From NCBI RefSeq assembly GCF_013328815.1, contig NZ_JABUHN010000003.1:124001-188000 (forward strand): a stretch of DNA of 64,000 nucleotides, in the 5' to 3' direction. The position numbers and the translations under genes are program-made. Source of the DNA: Tabrizicola fusiformis. Lineage in GTDB: Bacteria > Pseudomonadota > Alphaproteobacteria > Rhodobacterales > Rhodobacteraceae. Of the stretch, positions 60,036 to 64,000 are shown in pieces. How positions within the stretch are numbered: the first letter of the stretch is position 1; every line of letters starts with the position of its first letter. The notes below the pieces were generated by a model. It searched no databases. It was not told the origin of the DNA and saw only the letters and a list, made by a program, of their open reading frames with translations.

Positions 60036-63026
60036 ATGCCGATGGAAAAAACCTTCAACGCCGCCGAAGCCGAAGCCCGCATTTCGGCCCGCTGGACCGA
60101 GGCCCGCGCCTTCCGCGCCGGGGCCAATGCCAAGCCGGGCCACCCGGCCTTTTCCATCATGATCCCACCGCCGAATGTCACCGGCAGCCTGCACATGGGC
60201 CATGCCTTCAACAACACCTTGCAGGACATCCTGACGCGCTGGCACCGGATGCAGGGCGATGACACTCTCTGGCAGCCCGGCACCGACCATGCCGGCATCG
60301 CCACCCAGATGGTGACTGAACGCGAAATGGCCCTGCATCAGGAACCCACCCGCCGCGAGATGGGCCGCGAAAAGTTCCTCGCCCGGGTCTGGGAGCAGAA
60401 ACGCAAGTCGCGCGGCAATATCCGCAGCCAGTTGGAACGGCTCGGCGCCTCCTGCGACTGGGAGCGTGAGGCGTTCACCATGTCCGGCGCCCCCGGTGCG
60501 CCTGCGGGCGAGGAAGGCAACTTCCACGACGCGGTGATCAAGGTCTTCGTCGATCTCTACAACAAGGGCCTGATCTATCGCGGCAAGCGGCTGGTGAACT
60601 GGGATCCGCATTTTGAGACCGCGATTTCCGACCTTGAAGTCGAGAATCTGGAAGTGAAGGGCCATATGTGGCACTTCAAATACCGGCTCGCGGGCGGAGA
60701 AACCTATGAATATATTGAGAAAGACGCCGAAGGCAACGTGACCCTGCGCGAGGTGCGGGATTACATCTCCATCGCCACCACCCGGCCCGAAACCATGCTG
60801 GGCGACGGCGCCGTGGCGGTGCATCCCTCGGACAGCCGCTATGCCCCCATCGTCGGCAAGATGGTCCACCTGCCGCTCTGTGACCGCCTGATTCCGATCA
60901 TCACCGATGAATACCCCGACCCCACTTTCGGCTCGGGCGCGGTCAAGATCACCGGCGCGCATGACTTCAACGACTATCAGGTCGCCAAGCGCCACAACCT
61001 GCCCTGCTACCGGCTGATGGACACGCGCGGCCAGATGCGCGCCGATGGAGCCCCTTATGACGACGCCGTGAAACGCGCCCGCGAAATCGCCGCAGGCTCC
61101 CCCACTGATGAGAATGAGGTGGACAGCCTGAACCTCGTGCCAACGAAATACCGCGGGCTGGACAGGTTCGAGGCCCGCACGCAGGTGGTGGCCGATATCA
61201 ACGCCATGGGCCTTGCCGTGGTGACAAAGGTCGTGACTATCGACCCCGAGACCAATGCCGAAGACTGGAAGAACGTCCCCTTCGTCGAGGCCAAACCGAT
61301 CATGCAACCCTTCGGCGACCGCTCCAAAGTGGTGATCGAGCCGATGCTGACCGACCAGTGGTTCGTCGATACCGCCAAGATCGTCGAACCCGCGCTGGAC
61401 GCCGTCCGCTCGGGCCGCACCAAGATCATGCCGCCCTCGGGCGAGAAGACCTATTACCACTGGCTGGAGAATATCGAGCCGTGGTGCATCTCGCGGCAAT
61501 TGTGGTGGGGGCATCAGATTCCGGTGTGGTATGCTCCCACGGTCACGGCCAATGGCGCCATTAGCTTTCAGAAGCGGGCCATCATTTGCGCGCCAAATGC
61601 TGCCGAGGCGGTTGGCATCGCTAAGGCCAAGTATGGCGTGCGGTTTGAAGAAGTCGCAGACGAAAACGCTTGGATGGCGCGCATTGCAGAAATCGTGAAT
61701 GGCAATAGCGATGTCGTTCCATTGTTCCGCGACCCCGACGTCCTCGACACCTGGTTCTCCTCTGGCCTCTGGCCCATCGGCACCCTCGGCTGGCCTGAGA
61801 AAACCCCTGAACTGCAAAAGTATTTCCCCACCTCAGTCCTCGTCACCGGGCAGGATATCCTCTTCTTCTGGGTCGCCCGGATGATGATGATGCAGCTTGC
61901 CGTGGTGAACGACATTCCGTTCCACACCGTCTATCTGCACGGCCTCGTCCGCGACGCCAAGGGCAAGAAGATGTCCAAATCGCTGGGCAACGTTGTCGAC
62001 CCCTTGGATATCATCAACGAATACGGCGCCGACGCGCTGCGGTTTGCCAATGCGGCGATGGCCAGCCTTGGCGGCGTCTTGAAACTGGATACGAGCCGCA
62101 TCGCGGGCTACCGCAACTTCGGCACCAAACTGTGGAACGCCTGCCGTTTCGCCGAGATGAACGGCGTCTGGGAAGGTCACAGCACCGGCCCCGCGCCGCA
62201 ACCGCAGGCCACCGTGAACCGCTGGATCATCGGCGAAACCGCCAAGGCGCTGGCCGAGGTGGATGCTGCCCTCGCTGGCTTCCGCTTCGATCAGGCGGCG
62301 GATGCGCTGTATAAATTCGTCTGGGGCAAGGTCTGCGACTGGTATGTCGAATTCGCCAAACCCCTGTTCGACGGTGCGCAAGCCGCCGAAACCCGCGCCA
62401 CCATGGCCTGGGTGCTGGACCAGTGCATGATCCTGCTGCACCCGATGATGCCCTTCATCACCGAAGAGCTTTGGTCCACCACCGGCACCCGTGCCAAACT
62501 CCTGGTCCTCACCGACTGGCCGGATTACGGCCTCACGCTGGTCGATCCGGCGGCAGACCGCGAGATGACATGGGTCACCACGCTGATCGAGGAAATCCGC
62601 TCGGCCCGCGCCCAGATGCATGTGCCGGTCGGCCTGAAACTCGATCTCGTGGCCACCAGCCTGACCGATGAAGCGCGCACCGCATGGACCCGGAATGAGG
62701 CGCTGATCCGCCGCCTCGCCCGGATCGACGGCTTCAGCGAAGGCCCCGCCCCCAAGGGCGCGATCAGCCTTGCCCTCGAAGGCGCCGCCTTCGCCCTGCC
62801 ACTGGACGGGGTGATTGATATTGCCGAGGAAAAGGCCCGGCTGCAAAAAACGCTCGACAAACTGGGCAAGGAAATCGGCGGGCTCAAAGGCCGGCTGAAC
62901 AACCCCGCCTTCGCCGCCTCCGCCCCCGAAGAGGTGGTGGACGAAGCCAAGGCCAACCTCGAAGCGCGCGAGGATGAGGCCGCCAAACTCGCCGCCGCCA
63001 TCAAGCGACTGGCCGAAATCGGCTGA
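60036..63026 (+). CDS. valS: Valyl-tRNA synthetase
   Basis: 996 residues, about 45 longer than E. coli ValRS. Class I motifs: HIGH-type [19 protein letters not shown] (about 47-65) and KMSKS at about 643. The CP1 editing domain is in the 200-440 region ([21 protein letters not shown]). Catalytic [10 protein letters not shown] and [21 protein letters not shown] are separated by a longer insert than in E. coli. The C-terminal coiled-coil arm is at about 928-996. AAGGGA (60022-60027) supports ATG 60036. An AT-richer codon patch spans 61530-61725. Confidence 0.97.
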   Translation: MPMEKTFNAAEAEARISARWTEARAFRAGANAKPGHPAFSIMIPPPNVTGSLHMGHAFNNTLQDILTRWHRMQGDDTLWQPGTDHAGIATQMVTEREMALHQEPTRREMGREKFLARVWEQKRKSRGNIRSQLERLGASCDWEREAFTMSGAPGAPAGEEGNFHDAVIKVFVDLYNKGLIYRGKRLVNWDPHFETAISDLEVENLEVKGHMWHFKYRLAGGETYEYIEKDAEGNVTLREVRDYISIATTRPETMLGDGAVAVHPSDSRYAPIVGKMVHLPLCDRLIPIITDEYPDPTFGSGAVKITGAHDFNDYQVAKRHNLPCYRLMDTRGQMRADGAPYDDAVKRAREIAAGSPTDENEVDSLNLVPTKYRGLDRFEARTQVVADINAMGLAVVTKVVTIDPETNAEDWKNVPFVEAKPIMQPFGDRSKVVIEPMLTDQWFVDTAKIVEPALDAVRSGRTKIMPPSGEKTYYHWLENIEPWCISRQLWWGHQIPVWYAPTVTANGAISFQKRAIICAPNAAEAVGIAKAKYGVRFEEVADENAWMARIAEIVNGNSDVVPLFRDPDVLDTWFSSGLWPIGTLGWPEKTPELQKYFPTSVLVTGQDILFFWVARMMMMQLAVVNDIPFHTVYLHGLVRDAKGKKMSKSLGNVVDPLDIINEYGADALRFANAAMASLGGVLKLDTSRIAGYRNFGTKLWNACRFAEMNGVWEGHSTGPAPQPQATVNRWIIGETAKALAEVDAALAGFRFDQAADALYKFVWGKVCDWYVEFAKPLFDGAQAAETRATMAWVLDQCMILLHPMMPFITEELWSTTGTRAKLLVLTDWPDYGLTLVDPAADREMTWVTTLIEEIRSARAQMHVPVGLKLDLVATSLTDEARTAWTRNEALIRRLARIDGFSEGPAPKGAISLALEGAAFALPLDGVIDIAEEKARLQKTLDKLGKEIGGLKGRLNNPAFAASAPEEVVDEAKANLEAREDEAAKLAAAIKRLAEIG

Positions 63027-63028
63027 TT

Positions 63029-63085
63029 GCCCTTCCGAAATACTCTCGGGGGGCAAAGGGGGGCAGACGGCCCCCCTTTTCTTTT
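63029..63085 (+). terminator. Terminator of valS within an AAATACTC-type element (copy F)
   Basis: CCCTTCCGAAATACTC is followed by stem GGGGGGC (63058-63064) with GCCCCCC (63070-63076), loop AGACG, and TTTTCTTTT. This is a full Rho-independent terminator directly after the valS stop. Confidence 0.85.
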
Positions 63086-63122
63086 CCGCAGCAGGCGCCT
63101 ACCTCAGAACCAGAGGTGCAAT

Positions 63123-63455
63123 ATGTCCTGGCTCTCCCGCCTTGCCGAACGGCAAATCCTCAAGGCCCGCCTCAAGGGCGATCTGCAGGGCCTGAGCGGC
63201 GAAGGCAAACCCCTGCCCGAGCGGCCCGGCGACGCCTTTGTCAGCGCGGGCGATGCCGTGGGCTTTCGTATCATGGCCGAGGCCGGGGTTTTGCCCGAGG
63301 AAATCACTCTCAAAAAACAGGCCGCCGCCCAGCGTGCCCATCTGGCCAGCCTGACGGATGCGGCAGAGCGCAAGGCCGCGATGGCGGACCTCGCCCGCAT
63401 CGAAATGCGGCAGGCCATCGCCGAAGAATCCCGCCGCCGGTTCCTGAAAGACTGA
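63123..63455 (+). CDS. DUF1992 (DnaJ-C28-like) domain protein
   Basis: 110 residues: SWLSRLAERQILKARLKGDLQGLSGEGKPLPERPGD is the DUF1992 signature, followed by a helical part rich in Ala, Glu and Arg. The family is conserved in bacteria and in eukaryotic DNAJC28; its function is unknown. ATG 63123 has AGAGG upstream; the ORF is open earlier through the terminator, which is not credible. Palindromes follow the stop. Confidence 0.88.
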   Translation: MSWLSRLAERQILKARLKGDLQGLSGEGKPLPERPGDAFVSAGDAVGFRIMAEAGVLPEEITLKKQAAAQRAHLASLTDAAERKAAMADLARIEMRQAIAEESRRRFLKD

Positions 63456-63473
63456 CCTTTCCCCCCGCGCGAC

Positions 63474-63517
63474 GCAAATTTCTTGCAAGAAATTTGCCGG
63501 ATTTTTTCAAAAATCCG
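63474..63517. repeat. Two adjacent palindromes downstream of the DUF1992 gene
   Basis: 63474-63497 is a perfect 24-base palindrome, centred on TTGCAA. 63498-63517 is CGGATTTTT-TC-AAAAATCCG. They abut with no spacer, between two same-direction genes. Each can form a hairpin; the second could terminate. Confidence 0.7.
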
Positions 63518-63558
63518 CCCCCCTTGCCAGCGGCCCGCTTTCCGGCAAAAGTCGCGGC

Positions 63559-64000
63559 ATGACCCGCCCGCTTCTCACCCCGCTTGCCCTGTCGCTGCCC
63601 GAAACCGTGCCCTTCGTCGGCCCCGAAACGCAGGAACGCGCGATGGGCCGCCCCTTCCGCGCCCGGCTGGGGGCCAATGAAAGCCTGTTCGGCCCCTCGC
63701 CCAAGGCGCTTGCCGCGATGGCGCAGGCGGCGGCGGATGTCTGGATGTATGGCGACCCGGAAAACCATGACCTGAAACAGGCGCTGGCGGCGCATCACGG
63801 CTGCCGACCCGAAAATATCGTTGTGGGCGAAGGCATTGACGGGCTTCTGGGCTATCTCGTCCGCCTGACGGTCGGCCCCGGCGACAGGGTTGTCACCTCG
63901 CTCGGCGCCTATCCGACCTTCACCTTCCATGTCGCGGGGTTTGGCGGCGAGGTGGTCCGCGTGCCCTACAAAGGCGACCATGAAGACCCGGAGGCCCTGC
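63559..64000 (+). CDS. HisC-like PLP-dependent aminotransferase, N-terminal part (partial)
   Basis: The first 147 codons are in the window. RARLGANESLFGPSPKALAAMAQ is the N-terminal arm of histidinol-phosphate-type fold I aminotransferases, with WMYGDPENHDLKQALAAHHG, VVGEGIDGLLGYLVRLTVGPGDRVVTSLGAYPTF covering the PLP-phosphate region. The catalytic Lys lies beyond the window. It may act on histidinol phosphate, phenylalanine or another amino acid; the fragment does not decide. Confidence 0.85.
   Translation, partial: MTRPLLTPLALSLPETVPFVGPETQERAMGRPFRARLGANESLFGPSPKALAAMAQAAADVWMYGDPENHDLKQALAAHHGCRPENIVVGEGIDGLLGYLVRLTVGPGDRVVTSLGAYPTFTFHVAGFGGEVVRVPYKGDHEDPEAL

Noticed and set aside
60036-61817. 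615-codon frame antisense to the first part of valS
   Set aside because: No recognisable domain, His/Gly/Asp-rich shadow composition; valS is unambiguous.

Overview
The window is GC-rich, gene-dense DNA from the chromosome of an alphaproteobacterium. It most resembles a Rhodobacter/Paracoccus-type member of the Rhodobacterales. The pointers are a red-type (form IC) RuBisCO operon with CbbX and CbbY, an ArgP/ArgO pair, Tol-Pal followed by tilS and ftsH, a divergent FolD paralogue beside fhs, and recurrent ATGA/GTGA start-stop overlaps. I see no tRNA, rRNA, CRISPR array, insertion sequence, phage gene or integrase. No stretch above about 200 bases lacks a gene.

Layout. (1) 1-10112: an uptake and catabolic cluster. 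A peptide-type ABC transporter runs into a PdxA-family dehydrogenase, a DapA-family aldolase and an iron alcohol dehydrogenase. It converges on a GntR regulator and a DUF1537 (four-carbon acid sugar) kinase. A DMT exporter is divergent from the kinase across a palindromic operator. (2) 10252-12535: katG with its own terminator. (3) 12544-18893: a TetR regulator and CocE-type hydrolase, divergent from a trimethylamine-dehydrogenase-like flavoprotein and a non-pyrrolysine MttB-family methyltransferase, probably a methylated-amine or betaine catabolic unit. (4) 19033-31088: a 12-gene Calvin-Benson-Bassham operon, in transcription order cbbF-P-T-G-K-A-L-S-X-E-Z-Y, with cbbR divergent (31206-32141). 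It encodes carbon fixation and regeneration, the RuBisCO activase CbbX, and two metabolite-repair phosphatases, CbbZ and CbbY.

(5) 32153-39414: transporters (two DMT, ArgO with ArgP, SLC13/RCK), a YebC-family protein and the phosphodiesterase YmdB. (6) 39582-43422: a ligase-associated DEXH helicase and PdeM phosphoesterase, then a membrane LytTR protein. (7) 43504-47456: folate C1 genes: folD, a second FolD with changed catalytic residues, a small chorismate mutase, and fhs. (8) 47610-58042: ybgC-tolQRAB-pal-cpoB-tilS-ftsH-tam-MOSC on the minus strand, with a good promoter before tolQ. (9) 58156-64000: creA, a DUF2161 nuclease-like gene, an unknown gene, valS, a DUF1992 gene and the start of a HisC-like aminotransferase.

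The most unusual signals are these: a FolD paralogue with two of three catalytic residues replaced; a TMADH homologue lacking the flavin-linking Cys and both substrate-bowl Trp residues, next to an MttB homologue with no visible corrinoid partner; the unassigned transporter/PdxA/DUF1537 pathway; a 99-bp repeat present twice with one mismatch, apparently part of a larger family of intergenic hairpin elements; and a compositional island inside valS.
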